DNA of 64,000 nt from Panax quinquefolius (GCA_020205615.1 CM035163.1:133953575-134017574); one strand, 5' to 3'; positions 11,676-22,815 are shown, numbered from the stretch's first letter. Program-made: numbers and translations. The notes: generated by a model not told the origin, from the sequence alone.

Positions 11676-11802
11676 GTCGAGGGAAACTTGTGTGTCCTGT
11701 TTGTTTAGGGACTGGTTTACCAAACAACAAAGGTCTTCTCAGGAGGCCGGATGCACGACAATTACTTGATAAGATGTATAATGGCCGGCTCTTGCCAAAC
11801 TC
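11676..11802 (+). CDS. Probable internal exon of a DnaJ-type cysteine-rich zinc-finger protein
   Basis: A 127 bp open stretch is bounded by a good acceptor (TTTATTGTGCAG at 11664-11675) and a donor (GTAGGTAT at 11803). Read in the phase that completes a glycine codon, it gives GRGKLV and CPVCLGTGLPNNKGLLRRPD, ending KMYNGRLLPNS. The CXXCXGXG block is the zinc-binding repeat of DnaJ-like cysteine-rich proteins, many of them plastid chaperone-like assembly factors (family knowledge). The frame has no stop and keeps splice signals, so it may belong to a live gene. No other exon is certain. A candidate terminal exon with matching phase is at 17811. A weak possible upstream exon with TCATC lies at about 11533-11585. 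It could instead be a captured fragment or a pseudogene. Confidence 0.55.
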
Positions 11803-12379
11803 GTAGGTATGGCGTTTTTCCATCTCATATTCTTGTTGGGGTTGCAAGAAGTTCATTCTTTTATTTTTATTTTTATTTTAAATATGGCTAACTATTGCAC
11901 TAGTAGAATCCTCTGTTTTAGGAGACCCAAATGGATTTTAGTGAGGTGGAGGGTCAAGGTTAGGGTGATGGTGAGGTGAACTCTATAAGAGGTAAGGGTT
12001 TTGCTATAGCAAATTTACTGTATTTGGTGCTATGGCATTACAATAAGAGCCTTTTTTTGCTATGCACAAGTAATGTGAAGAAAAGCCTAGCTATTACCCA
12101 TAGACAATCTAGTCCAAAAGGCCCAACTTTACTCGAAATGTAAAAGTCACTTTTTTTCAAGTTTGATTACACATGCAACTTTCCTCAAGTTTGATTACAC
12201 ATGCAAATTACTGCACATTTCTCTTTCAGAAAATTTGCCTGATATCATCTGGTTTCTATGAAGGACAGAACATTTCAAGGTAATTTACTGTGTGGAATCT
12301 AGGAGGAGAGAACCTGAATACCTTTTAGAGATGCTCAAAAGAAGGATCTTAATAGATAGATGAAGAAGTTAGTGTGATT

Positions 12380-14375
12380 TGGAATGAAATGTCAAGCTGT
12401 ATTTGGAGAATAAGTAGGGACGTGTTGGGAGAAAGTAAAGGGAATGGACCTCCAACTAAGGAAACATGGTGGTGGAGTGAGGAGGTCCAAAAGGCTATTA
12501 GATGGGAAAAAGGAGTGCTATAAATGCTTTACACAAATCCAAAAGTAGAGAATGTGCAAAGATATAAATGGGTCAACAAGGAAGCAAAGAAAGCAGTTAG
12601 AGAGGCTATACCAAAAGTTTGGAACCAATGAGGTAAAAAGGTGTATACAGGCTTGCTAAGACACAGGAAAAGTAACAACCCGGGTCAAACCCCGAGTCCG
12701 GAACAAATCTTGGGTCAAATCCCAAGTCCGAATCGAATCAAATTCATCAAAATAATGCCTCCAACTACTGGCCCAATAGTATCTTCTTGGGCCAACTTAG
12801 CCCACCACAGGCTCACCCAAAAGGTCATGACTTGAAGGTACTATTGGTAGTAACTTATTTCCTTATATGCATACAAATTTTTCCCCTATCTTTCGATGTG
12901 GTACTGGGGTGTTACAAACTCCCCCACTTAAATTTCTGACGTCCCCGTCAGAACCGACCGATTACACACACAGCCCAAAGATCTTTGTCTCTCTAGCCAT
13001 TGTGGGATAATACCGGCTGGCTTCGTGTCCCCACCTCCGGACCTCCATCTCTCCATTGTGGGATAATACCACCAGCCTTCGTGTCCCCACCTCCGGCAAG
13101 TCGATCGGATGACCCGACCCGAGCTTTCGAGAGTCGGCTCTGATACCATATGTAACAACCCGGGTCAAATCCCGAGTCCGGAACAAATCTTGGGTCAAAT
13201 CCCAAGTCCGAATCGAATCAAATCCATCAAAATAAGGCCTCAAACTACTAGCCCAATAGTATCTTCTTGGGTCAACTTAGCCCACCACAAACTCACCCAA
13301 AAGGTCATGACTTGAAGGTAGTATTGGTAGTAACTTATTTCCTTATATGCATACAAATTTGTCCCCCATCTTTCGATGTGGGACTGGGGTGTTACAGGAA
13401 ATATGAGAGACTTGGCCCACATCATATGCGTAAGGATGAGAATTAAAGACTCTCAGTAGGAGATGAGGAGGTTAAGGAAAGGTGGAGGAGTTATTTTGAT
13501 AGATTTCTAAATTGTGGGAGTGAAGGAAGCCAAGAAGAACTGGAGGATGCTTTTGATGATGCAAAAATGAGGCTTGTGCGTAAAATCAGAGTATTCGAAG
13601 TTAAAGAAGCTTTAAAGAAAATCAAATCAGTTAAGGCTATATGGGGCTTAATGGTGTTCCTAGTGAAGTTTGGAGGTGTTTGAGTGGTGTGGCCTTTGGT
13701 TGGTTGACAAGTCTATTTTACATTATACAAACTAAAAAGATGCCCGACATTGGAGGCATATATAGTGCACATTTATGAGGACAAGGGAGATATTCAGAAT
13801 TCCTCTAACTACAAAAGGTTAAGCTCATGATCAATACAATACAATGAAGTTGTGGAGTGAGTAATTCAACAGTAATTAAGAATAGGGTTTGGAGTATCAA
13901 TTAATCACTTTGAATCTATGGTGAAATATCAACTATTCTTCTGATTAGACAATTGATGGATAATAGAGGAAAGATGGATCTCTATATGCTGCTCATTGAT
14001 CTATCAAAGGCATATGATAGGGTCTCGTGGAGGGTCCTTTGGTTGGTTCTTGAGAAGAAAAAAGCGCCTATCAAGTATGTGATGTAATCAAGGACATGTA
14101 TGAGGGCTTGTGTGAAAGACGTGTGATGGCTCATTAAGTTACTTCTCAATCATAATAGGATTACACCAAGGATTGTCATTAAGCCCTTATCTTTTTGCCT
14201 TAGTTATGGATGACCTAACAAAAGACTTTCTGAATAAGGTACCGTGGTGTATGTTATTTGCTGATTATATTGTGTTAGTTGTTGAGATTAGGAAAAATGT
14301 TGATGTTAAGTTGGAGTTATGGATAAGTACATTAGAATTTAAGGATCGTAGACGAAGTTGGAGTAAGACTGAAAA
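12380..14375 (+). pseudogene. LINE reverse transcriptase remnant
   Basis: Recognisable stretches are a WWWSEEV motif near 12465, EEVKERWRSYF near 13468, an SNYKRLKLM-like segment near 13805, LLIDLSKAYDRVSWRVLW at about 13985-14045, and LSLSPYLFALVMDDLTKDF at about 14176-14235. The catalytic FADD box appears as LFADYIVLV, with the second aspartate replaced. Stops and frameshifts occur throughout. The TRIM insertion interrupts it at 12671. Confidence 0.75.
12671..13396 (-). mobile_element. TRIM (terminal-repeat retrotransposon in miniature)
   Basis: Two 246 bp LTRs (12671-12916 and 13151-13396) flank a 234 bp non-coding core, and the whole is flanked by the duplication GGAAA (12666-12670 and 13397-13401). 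By eye the LTRs differ at 13 positions, about 5 percent. On the minus strand the primer-binding site TGGTATCAGAGCC (13136-13148) is a perfect match to the initiator-Met tRNA complement. A polypurine tract AAGTGGGGGAG lies next to the other LTR (about 12918-12930). The core contains an imperfect direct duplication of about 65 bp at 12999-13095. It encodes nothing and must have used enzymes supplied by another element. Confidence 0.92.
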
Positions 14376-15632
14376 TATAACACCCCCATTCTGAAATAGG
14401 GAAAGGGGAGCTCACGTGCAACAAACCTCAAAATGGATAACTCCAATAATAATTAATAATTTCCACAAGTCAAACCATAATAAATATTAAATCGGCTCAA
14501 ACCACAATTTAAAATATTTAATACAACTCCAAATCAACCAATGTATCACAGTTTAGACAGAATATCTAAACCATTGGATAGAATAGATCTCTTATCACAC
14601 CTACCCTTGATCCCCTGATTACCCGTCGGAAGGAAAAATACAACACGAGTCAATTGCCCAGTACACATATATAGTGCAGAAATAATGAATTGAAATAACT
14701 AAATTAAATGAATTGAACTGAAACGAACAAAACTTACACAACGAAATAATAGGCTGAATCAAATGGCCGAGCGTTCTTTCATACCGAGCTCAGAAATATA
14801 CCTTGCCACACATGCAAGTCAAATAATGTAACACATGCAAGTCAAATAAATGCCACACAGGCCAGTCACACACATTGGACCGCGAATCCAAATGCATGTA
14901 AAATCGGAAGGTGTGTTTGGCACAATATCACTAATCCGCATTACAGAACAGAACATAAAAACTAGGGTTAACCCATACTTCTCCCACAACAAATCACTAA
15001 ATGGCCAACTCCCATCGGAGCACAAACAGAGACGTCGTGGACTAACGGAAAGTGTCATGCCTCGGTGCCAAGACGACATGTTTGTGGTACCCCCACAGGT
15101 GATTATAGGTCAGGTATACCCTACGGTATATTCTAATAAAGATACCATGTCACAACACATGCGAAACAATATCAACACAAAGAGTTCTAATACGTAGATG
15201 TTAAATCGAAACGATTCATCAACACAGTCTCCAAAAATATATTAACATGTACATTACTACAAACATCAAAATAAATTCTAAACATGATGCACTAGTCTAA
15301 AGAGTACAAATATGAGTTTCAAATATCAATGTCAAAATGAAACTATCATAATAAATTTGACAAGGAATAATCATGAGGCAATACCTAATTTCTAAACGAG
15401 TAGCAAAACGAACGAATTAAAATTAAAAGAGTCTTGCTGAACGAGTACAAAATCCATACAGCAATGCAATACTCATAATTTATAATCCCAATATAGTTTG
15501 TTAAACTCCTTTCGTTTGAGCAAATTACACAATTTAACAAAAATAAATAAATTAATAACTATAAGTTAAATTACTAATTACAAATTTACTTTTCCCAAGA
15601 CTCATATTATTATTACCATTATTATTATTATT

Positions 15633-15664
<32 letters not shown>
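15633..15664. repeat. (TTG)n microsatellite
   Basis: About ten TTG units directly following an ATT-rich trinucleotide run. Confidence 0.9.
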
Positions 15665-15848
15665 AAATTCCCAATTTTAAACTTCCGAATAGTCCTACAT
15701 AATACCATAACAAATATTATAACAATTAATTTCTGAATATAACCTTATTCAAAATCTGAATTGCAGATTTATTCAATGTACAATCCTCACACACACACAC
15801 ACACACACACAAACATATATAAAATAATTCAGTACCCGTTCCAAACTA

Positions 15849-16175
15849 CTCCCTCCGTCCCTATTTAAATGACGTTTTAGAGATGGGCACAAACATTAAG
15901 ATAATGATTGGAAATCATTAAATATAGTACTCAATTGTCTATAATACCCTTAAATCTTTTGTTGGGATAATGAGAGTTTTGTTGGGATAAGAAGAGTTTT
16001 GTTGGGATAAGGAGAGAGAAAGAGAGAAAGAGTTTAAAGCATCAAAAAAGTAGGAAGAATAATGAGGGGTAATTTTGAAAAATTTGTCATTAATTCTCCT
16101 AGATTTGAACAAACGTCAAATAATTAGGGACAAATGAAAAACTCTAAAACGTCATTTAAATAGGGACGGAGGGAG
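15849..16175. mobile_element. Stowaway-type MITE inside the solo LTR
   Basis: This is a 327 bp element with terminal inverted repeats CTCCCTCCGTCCCTATTTAA and its near-perfect complement, flanked by TA at 15847-15848 and 16176-16177. Both ends extend the complementarity through ATGACGTTTTAGAG. It has no coding capacity; Stowaway elements are mobilised by Tc1/mariner transposases. It inserted after the solo LTR's parent element. Confidence 0.92.
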
Positions 16176-16843
16176 TAATAAACAGGAGATTCATTCTCAT
16201 AATATAAATCAATTAATTCACCTCACTCTATTATTCTATATAATGCCCACAATAGTTATCAATATCTAGGAAGAATGACCACGATAATTATCAATTAATT
16301 CACCTCACTTTATTTATTGATTGATTGCCCAAACCTTCCGTTTTTGTGCAAATTGAAACAGAGAGAGAGAATAGAATCGATGAGAAAGAAGGTGGGTTAT
16401 ATGCTATGATTCCAATGGAATCTAGTATACAATACTTGCAGGAATAAATATAAGCATATGGTATAAAAGAAGGATAGTGATTTGACAGAGTAATAATATT
16501 ACCTTAGCTCAGAGAATTTTCCTTTTGGTTTTCTATTCTTCTACCGCCGCTTCCTCTCTTCCTCTCTTCCTCTCTTTGTCTCGGTTTGTATAATGAAGAT
16601 GAGATTTGGTTTAACTATTTATTAATTAAGAGTGTCTTTCCCTAATGAACTTCTAATTGAGTTCAATTAATATTAAGGCCCAAATTTTAACCAAATAATA
16701 TTATCTATCACTTCTAATTAGCCCACTTAAATTTGACCCAACATAAGAAAAGTCCACATAAATTTGACTCAATCTTATAAAAAGTCCAATTAAAAAGCTT
16801 TAAGAATATTTTGTTTTTATTTTTTTACGGGTATTACAGAAAA

Positions 16844-17480
16844 TATGGAGTGCGAGTTTATTAACATAAGAAGCATTTATGCAAGTATTGTAAATATATC
16901 AGGTTAGGAGGTACCCAAGAAAGATGTTCTTAATTACTTGGTATCAAAATTGCATAATGGGGGAATGTTGATGAGGATAAGCCACATGATTATACCTGGA
17001 TGGATTGATGTGGCCTAGTGTATTGGGTGTGTTGTGCGATCGTAAAGTTTCAGTCAAGTTGAAGTGAAAGTTTTTTAGGTCGAGCTTAAACCGACAATGC
17101 TAATGGAGTTAAATCTTGGTTAGCTAAGAAGTAACATGTGCATAAGATGGGAGTAGTGAGCATAAGATGGGAGTAGTGTGATGAAAATATTTAGCTGGAT
17201 TTGTGGTCATACAAGGATGGATATTTTCAAAAGAAAGTTGGGCCAACACCAATTAAGGGAATATAGGGGAATATAGGGGAACATAGGTTGAGATGATTTT
17301 GTTATATCCAATGGAGGCCTCTTGACGTTGTGGTGCGAAAATGAGTCTTCTATTAGGTGGATGACGTAAAAAAGGGAAGGGTAGATAGAATGGGGAAAGT
17401 AGTGCGATACAACCTGAAGTTGCATAAGATAATTGGGCTTGGTTTGTGATAGGAGCGAGTGGAAGAATGTAATCCGTATA
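16844..17480 (+). pseudogene. LINE Pol C-terminal region remnant
   Basis: The fragments are recognisable relatives of the segment downstream of LINE reverse transcriptase: YLGSKLHNGG-like sequence near 16925, GVLCDRKVSVKLK near 17030-17065, and MRMLRWICGHTRMD-like sequence near 17180-17215. The frame is broken repeatedly. It resumes exactly after the solo LTR duplication at 16839-16843. Confidence 0.7.
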
Positions 17481-17810
17481 TTAGAGATTGATTAGGGTGT
17501 TACATGTTTTTGCTTTTTTTTTTTTTTTTGTTTCTCTCTTTTTTTTTATTTTTTTTATATCTGTTTCTTTTCTTATTTTTTATTTTTCTTCTTACTAACT
17601 TTATGCTTTCATATAGGATTCGTTTTCAGCCTATCCCAACTACTTTGGGATAAAAGGCGTTAGGGACTCGTAAACATGCTTTGATGACTGAGCTTGTTGG
17701 ATATATTTGTCTTGTTTGGAGTTTTCCTATTTAACTTTTGTAGTTCTTTGTGGAACATCATGCAGTTAGGGACTACTACTTAATTGTGAGATTATACAGT
17801 ACTTCAATAG

Positions 17811-17901
17811 GATGGACAGAGAAACAGGACTCTTATTCACACGCAGAGCACATACAAAGAAGCGGATCGACGGGTTGGCCTCGGCTTTTGATGGAGAGTA
17901 A
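17811..17901 (+). CDS. Candidate terminal exon, possibly of the zinc-finger gene at 11676
   Basis: After the acceptor-like TTCAATAG (17803-17810) an open frame reads MDRETGLLFTRRAHTKKRID and ends ASAFDGE with TAA at 17899-17901. The phase (TC from the exon ending at 11802 plus G) rebuilds a serine codon, so splicing across 6 kb would keep the frame. The text after the stop looks like a plant 3' UTR, with TTGTAA-like motifs to about 18010. Charged, low-repeat composition resembles protein-coding DNA. The family is not recognised, and the frame is only 30 codons, so chance is possible. An alternative acceptor is at 17799. Confidence 0.3.
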
Positions 17902-18365
17902 CTGAATTTTGGCTCTTCTTTTTGCACAATGCTCCCATTTTGCTGGTTAATATGCAACAAGTCATTATGTTAGTTTATTGAAATCTGTATGTAAATTTTA
18001 TGTAATACACGAGTCACAAATGCTTACTTGAACATGGAGACGAGTTATAGACGACACTAACTATGTGTGGAACTTCAAAGACATTCTTCCTAGAGTAATG
18101 TTCTCAAATTGTTATAATTATTTTTTTTAGTCCACTCTTCTACTTCTGTTGCTACTTTTGATCTCTCTTTCGAATCCTATTATATTATAGGGAACTTATA
18201 TTTGCACATGTATTTTTAATATTTACACGTGATTCTTTCTCACATGAGTATTCAGTAGGTCTCACTTTCATGTAAGAAGGAAGAAAATAATACACCTCTA
18301 TATTTATTTACTAGCAAGAAGAGTGTTTTTATATAGTTTACTTTTGCATTTTTAGTACCTATCTA

Positions 18366-18603
18366 CTCCATCCGTTCCTTAATATAAGTCGTTTTAGAGT
18401 TGTGCAGAAGTATTAAGGAAATGATTGTATAACATTAAATGTAATATTAATTATCTATATTGCCCTTATATTGCAAAGTTATATTTATTACTTGGGAAAA
18501 TATTAGAAACTAAACAATTAATGCTTACTTGAAATTCTCAAACGACTTATATTAAGGAACAAAAATAATTCTTTAAAAAGACCTATATTAAGGAACGGAG
18601 GGT
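18366..18603. mobile_element. Stowaway-type MITE
   Basis: Terminal inverted repeats CTCCATCCGTTCCTTAATAT and the complement ATATTAAGGAACGGAGGG bound about 238 bp, flanked by TA (18364-18365 and 18604-18605). It is a different subfamily from the one at 15849, as the inner sequences differ. Confidence 0.85.
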
Positions 18604-18605
18604 TA

Positions 18606-19431
18606 AATAACCTACACGGAAATGGAAAGCTCTTAAGAGTTTACACGATAACGATGTTTTCGAATTTTACTAAATTTAGAGGGCGTGCACAATCTTTACT
18701 TTGATGTCCCAAGATGTTGCTATCTTATTGTTGTTGGCGAAAATCTCGTTTAATAAACATTAATTTGAATTCGGTCCTCTAAAATTTCTTGTCGCTTCAA
18801 TCTACATGTTTTTTGAGAATTTGATATTTTCACGAGTAAAATTGATAGAATTACATTCATGTGGAGAAAAACTTGTGGAAATATCAACTTTTACCTATGA
18901 AAACATCAATTTTCTATACTTCATACTAAAAAAAGTCTCGTGTTAAAAAGAATCTTTTGGAATAATAGTAATATTGCACAATTTTTTTTTTAAATTTATC
19001 GTCATAATATATTATTCAACCATTAGAATTAAACAAGAAAAAAAAAGAGAACGACTTATTTTTACAAATTTTATTAGTGAGATTATTTTCTAGCATAATT
19101 GTAATTTTGGAACGGAGGTAGTAACTTTTAAGATAGTTTATGATATTTTAGATAAAAAAGATCGAAGATAGTTTATGATATTTATATTTGTATTGACATA
19201 AAACTAAATGAATTTATGTCAATTTTAAGTTTAAAAATGTTTGAAATTGATAAAAGTCAATATTGATATAATTAGTAATAAAATTAGTACATGAATAGTA
19301 ATAAAATTTTAAATTAATATTAATTTATTAAAATTAATCAAATTTATTTAATACGTGTGATTATTAAAATTAATGGAAATGAGGGAGTAACATATAGTAC
19401 TGTGGTAACAAAGGCAGGTCAGAGATCGGAA
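18606..19431. promoter_or_regulatory. AT-rich upstream region of the PPR gene with MITE debris
   Basis: Very AT-rich. Two isolated Stowaway-like ends, GGAACGGAGGTAGTA near 19111-19125 and AATGAGGGAGTA near 19378-19389, sit just 5' of the PPR start, so part of its 5' leader may be transposon-derived. No unambiguous TATA box can be singled out in this composition. Confidence 0.45.
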
Positions 19432-21021
19432 ATGGGAAGGGGAAGGGGAAGGGGAAGCCTCCTTATTCATGGGGTTGCTTTTACTTTGAGCTCCAACAAA
19501 TTACGACCAACGATAATAACAGGTAATCACCCGGCTGCAGGAGGTAAATCTCTGTTCAATTTCTGCTTTTTCAATCCATTTTTCTTTCATACATCTACTG
19601 CTCCAAAATTCACAAACCCTAACCCCAATCCCAAGCGTATAGGCAGAGATTCTTTACAGCAATTTCTGCTGGAGAAATGCAAATGCGGGTTCGATAAACT
19701 CGATGATGCTCTTGTTTTATTCGATCGTATGCTTCGAATGCGACCTCTCCCGTCTGTAATCGATTTCAATCGACTATTAGCGGCTATCGCAAAAATGAAA
19801 CACTACTCCGTTGTTGTCTCTCTGTTCAGATATATTTGTGCTTTAACAGATCTGGTGGTTCCGGTAGATATAGTTACCATAACCACTGTTATAAACTGTT
19901 GTTGTCACTGTAATCGAGTCGATTATGGGTTTTCTCTGTTGGGTGGGATCTTCAAACGTGGTTTGGTGCCAAATGTGTTCACCTACACCACTCTGATAAG
20001 GGGGCTTCTTTCAGAAAATAAGTTTTTGGAGGCTGAGGAATTGTTCAAGAAGTTGATAAGGACAAAAGAAATTGAACCTAATGCAGTTATGTACGGGACT
20101 ATTATAAATGGGCTTTGCAAGGAAGGTAAGGTAAAAGAAGCAGAGCACGTGGTCGAACAAATGATTCAAAGTGGTGAGAATCCTAATGTAGTCACCTACA
20201 GTGTGCTCATGCAGGGTTATTGTTTGCGAGGCGAAATGGATAGTGCATTGGCAGTGTTGAATACCATGATGAATGAAGGGATAGTACCCAATAGTCATAG
20301 TTATGGCATTTTGATAAATGGATATTGCAAGAATTTGAGAGTAGATGAAGCTATGGATCTGTTTCGAAAAATGCCGAGTGAAGGTTTGAAACCCACAATT
20401 GTAGATTACAACACTATTTTGCAGGGGTTATTTAAAATGGGTAGATATGGCGATGCACAATTTTTTTTCAATGAGATGCAAGCTCAAGGCCATAAACCAG
20501 ATATTTTGACATGCATTATCTTTTTAGACGGCCTATGCAAGAACCAGTGTGTGGATGAAGCATTGTCCTTTTTTCATGCGATGGAATCTAATGGTTTAAT
20601 TCCTAATATTGTTACTTATAATGTCCTCATTGATGGATTGTGCAAAGATGGAGTGCTTGATATGGCAAGAAACCTTTTTGATAGACTTCCTTTAAAAGGC
20701 TTGCAACCAGATACTAGGACATACACAGTGATGATACGAGGACTTTGTCAAGAAGGACTACTGGAGGAAGCAAATGAGCTACTTGTAGAAATGGAAGCTA
20801 ATGATTGCTTGCCAGATGATGTCACTTACAACACTATTATCCGTGGATGTTTTCAAAATAAGAAGTATAATGAAGCAAGTGTACTCATAGGAAAAATGGT
20901 TGACAAGGGCTTCTCAGCAAATGCATCTACCACCTCCATGGCACTGGATCTACTCTCAAGGAAAGAACAGGATCCAACTCTACTTACTATGCTTCAGAAG
21001 TTCTTTCCTTCATGTAGATGA
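19432..21021 (+). CDS. P-class pentatricopeptide repeat protein, restorer-of-fertility-like
   Basis: A single-exon, intact 529-residue protein. The first true ATG in frame is at 19432; the 25 codons before it are open but lie in MITE-like sequence with no ATG. The N-terminus is rich in Arg and Ser with no acidic residues for about 55 residues and includes FHTSTAPKF, consistent with organelle import, probably mitochondrial. About eleven tandem 35-residue PPR motifs follow, with signatures such as [20 protein letters not shown] and [13 protein letters not shown], and a short tail ending LQKFFPSCR. There is no E, DYW or other C-terminal domain. Such proteins bind organelle RNA in a sequence-specific way. 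The repeat style (VDEA, LVPN, GLCKEG) and tail resemble the RFL clade, whose members process mitochondrial transcripts and restore male fertility. That assignment is by resemblance, not proof. Confidence 0.92.
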   Translation: MGRGRGRGSLLIHGVAFTLSSNKLRPTIITGNHPAAGGKSLFNFCFFNPFFFHTSTAPKFTNPNPNPKRIGRDSLQQFLLEKCKCGFDKLDDALVLFDRMLRMRPLPSVIDFNRLLAAIAKMKHYSVVVSLFRYICALTDLVVPVDIVTITTVINCCCHCNRVDYGFSLLGGIFKRGLVPNVFTYTTLIRGLLSENKFLEAEELFKKLIRTKEIEPNAVMYGTIINGLCKEGKVKEAEHVVEQMIQSGENPNVVTYSVLMQGYCLRGEMDSALAVLNTMMNEGIVPNSHSYGILINGYCKNLRVDEAMDLFRKMPSEGLKPTIVDYNTILQGLFKMGRYGDAQFFFNEMQAQGHKPDILTCIIFLDGLCKNQCVDEALSFFHAMESNGLIPNIVTYNVLIDGLCKDGVLDMARNLFDRLPLKGLQPDTRTYTVMIRGLCQEGLLEEANELLVEMEANDCLPDDVTYNTIIRGCFQNKKYNEASVLIGKMVDKGFSANASTTSMALDLLSRKEQDPTLLTMLQKFFPSCR

Positions 21022-21330
21022 CTTGTATCATTAGTTCTTGCATTAAAAATATTCCAGTTTCGTGTTATGCATTCACAAGTTTCTCTATGTAATTGCGAAG
21101 AAAGAAGAAAATCTCAGGCTTAGATTTTCCTTAATATTTCAGTTTCTTTTTGCTTTTCTTTTTGGCTGTACACGTAATTTCAGTTTCTTTGCAATTAATA
21201 GTTAAAGAATATTTATATTGCCACTTATAATTTGCAGTACATGAGGATGACCATGTTAGAGAATAACAACGCAGCGAAAACAATAGTAAAAAGAGATCGA
21301 AAGAAAAACAATAGCACACAAAATACAACA
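21022..21330. other. 3' flank of the PPR gene
   Basis: AT-rich sequence with no reading frame of interest. Polyadenylation is probably within the first 200 bp (T-rich and TGTAA-like text near 21060-21090), but no single signal can be named. Confidence 0.4.
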
Positions 21331-21480
21331 TTTACGTGGTTCGTCCGAAGATTGTGTTATTCCACATATACTCGGTGATTAACCAATCTCACTATCTCAG
21401 AATATTGTACATAATACATACACTGCATGCCTCATCACCTGTTGGGTAACTTTAGAACAACCTCTGAATCAAAGTCGGAT
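21253..21480. repeat. Possible LTR remnant
   Basis: TGTTAGAGAATAAC at about 21255, followed by CATTTACGTGGTTCGTCC at about 21331, resembles text found in many plant copia LTRs and their flanks. No second LTR, duplication or coding sequence was found, so this is a weak call. Confidence 0.25.
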
Positions 21481-21649
21481 TAAGCTTCACTAATAATAGA
21501 TCGTACAAGTTTAATAAAGTTGGAATCATAAAAGAGGTAAAAAGACGGGTAACTTCAATAATAGAGCATACAAGTTTAATAAAAGTTATAATTTTAAAGG
21601 AGGAAATAAGAAAGGGATTATTTCCATTTGATTTTAAATACTTGTAGTA

Positions 21650-21960
21650 ATAGTTCTGTTATGATTAGGTAGGGTGATTTATCAGCATACAGAATGGATA
21701 TATGTTCAATAAAATTTATGGGTTCTTGTTGTTAGCAGTACTGAAGCTCTCAAGCTTTTTATTTGTTGGTAAATTTGATTTATATAAACCTAAAAACTAA
21801 ATAAAAAGAAATTTAACTAGATTCATACCCAAGAAGCATACAAATAACAAAATAGATCCTGAACTAGAAGCATGAGAACTAGAATGCAAGCTCAAAAAAG
21901 GAAAATCATGCAATAAATGACATGATATAGAAGATAGCCTGGGGACTTAACACCAAAAAT
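21650..21960. repeat. Dispersed duplicate of 27050-27360
   Basis: A segment beginning GGTAGGGTGATTTATCAGCA and running past CAAATAACAAAATAGATCCT matches 27078-27320 with scattered small indels. In the second copy it lies immediately 3' of the minus-strand exon at 27348. Confidence 0.85.
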
Positions 21961-22369
21961 AGCACTTCGTCACTCAAAATAGGTCCCATTTGCAAAATTT
22001 ATAAACTTTAAGGTTCTTTCATGTTTATCCCTAAATATAATAGGTGTTTAATTTAGTAGTGGTGCCATCGTAGCGAAATTGAGAAGTTAAACTTGAGCAC
22101 ATTGTGTCATTTTATACTATCATCATCAACAAAAAGAGCTATTTTGTGGAATATTATTTATTTTTTATCCATATTTATTTATTTAACTTTCTGTAGTTTT
22201 TCTTGGGTTGCCCATGGGACTCTTTCTGTTGTAGTATTAAAAAGAAAACTTGTTGTAAGAATAAATGACATGTCTCAGATGTAGTTCGATTGCTTCTTGT
22301 CTTCAAAAATTCAATGATAGAGCAAATTTGTCAGTACTGGTTTTTATGTAATATGTGATACAGATTTAG

Positions 22370-22530
22370 TAATTTAAAAGGGGTGTTCACCGGCTCTAGC
22401 AGATACATGATACATCGAAAGTCAAAAGAAATACTAGTAGTATTAAATTTCACATAATATATATAATATATAAACAAATACATATATAATTGATAGCATA
22501 GATTAGCTACCAATTATATGCACACACATG
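22370..22530. repeat. Dispersed duplicate of 60043-60190
   Basis: GGGGTGTTCACCGGCTC through TTGATAGCATAGATTAGCTA is matched at 60060-60185 with moderate divergence, 38 kb away. No coding content was recognised. Confidence 0.75.
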
Positions 22531-22734
22531 CATTACTGTTATATTATACACATACATGATTAATTCTATATAATAAACTATTTACTTTATGCTAATCCTT
22601 TGTACCTATCAATTAATTAGGTACAAGTGAAAGTATTAGTGAAGGAAAATGAAGCAACAATAGTTAAAGAAGCAAAGCAAGAAAAGGTCTCATTGCTGGT
22701 GTTGGGGTAGCGAAAACGATCGATATAATGTGGT

Positions 22735-22815
22735 GTCTACGGATTCATTTTAAGCCTATCCCAACTAGTTTGAGATAAAAGGCATTATTGAGAGACTCGT
22801 AAACATATGCTTTGA
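22735..22815 (+). repeat. Isolated LINE 3' tail
   Basis: GCCTATCCCAACTAGTTTGA then GATAAAAGGCATTATTGAGA and ACTCGTAAACATATGC match the 3' end of the LINE at 17628-17695. It is probably a severely 5'-truncated insertion. Confidence 0.7.

Larger units (their letters stand above)
14376..16838 (-). mobile_element. Solo LTR of a gypsy-type element
   Basis: The sequence starts TATAACACCCCC (canonical TGTAACACC with one change) and ends GGTATTACA. It is flanked by the perfect 5 bp duplication GAAAA at 14371-14375 and 16839-16843. Its 2463 bp contain no gag or pol. Termini resemble gypsy LTRs, and the simplest origin is recombination between the two LTRs of a full element. It interrupts the LINE. 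It includes (TTG)n at about 15633-15664, (AC)n at about 15789-15812 and a Stowaway MITE. Confidence 0.85.
12200..17700 (+). mobile_element. Degenerate LINE-type non-LTR retrotransposon with nested insertions
   Basis: Three plus-strand pieces (about 12380-12665, 13402-14375 and 16844-17480) translate piecewise into the LINE reverse transcriptase and downstream region common in plants. They are separated by a TRIM element (12671-13396) and a solo LTR (14376-16838), each with its own 5 bp duplication, which proves the order of events. A 3' tail with GCCTATCCCAACTACTTTGG and GGGATAAAAGGCGT at about 17628-17675 is a hallmark of this family. T-rich runs precede it. The 5' end is unclear. All frames are broken. 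Confidence 0.75.

Noticed and set aside
14850..15197. 115-codon plus-strand frame and its minus-strand partner
   Set aside because: Both lie inside the solo LTR and have no recognisable domain, so they are chance frames.
20011..20298. 95-codon frame antisense to the PPR gene
   Set aside because: It is a shadow of the repetitive PPR coding sequence.
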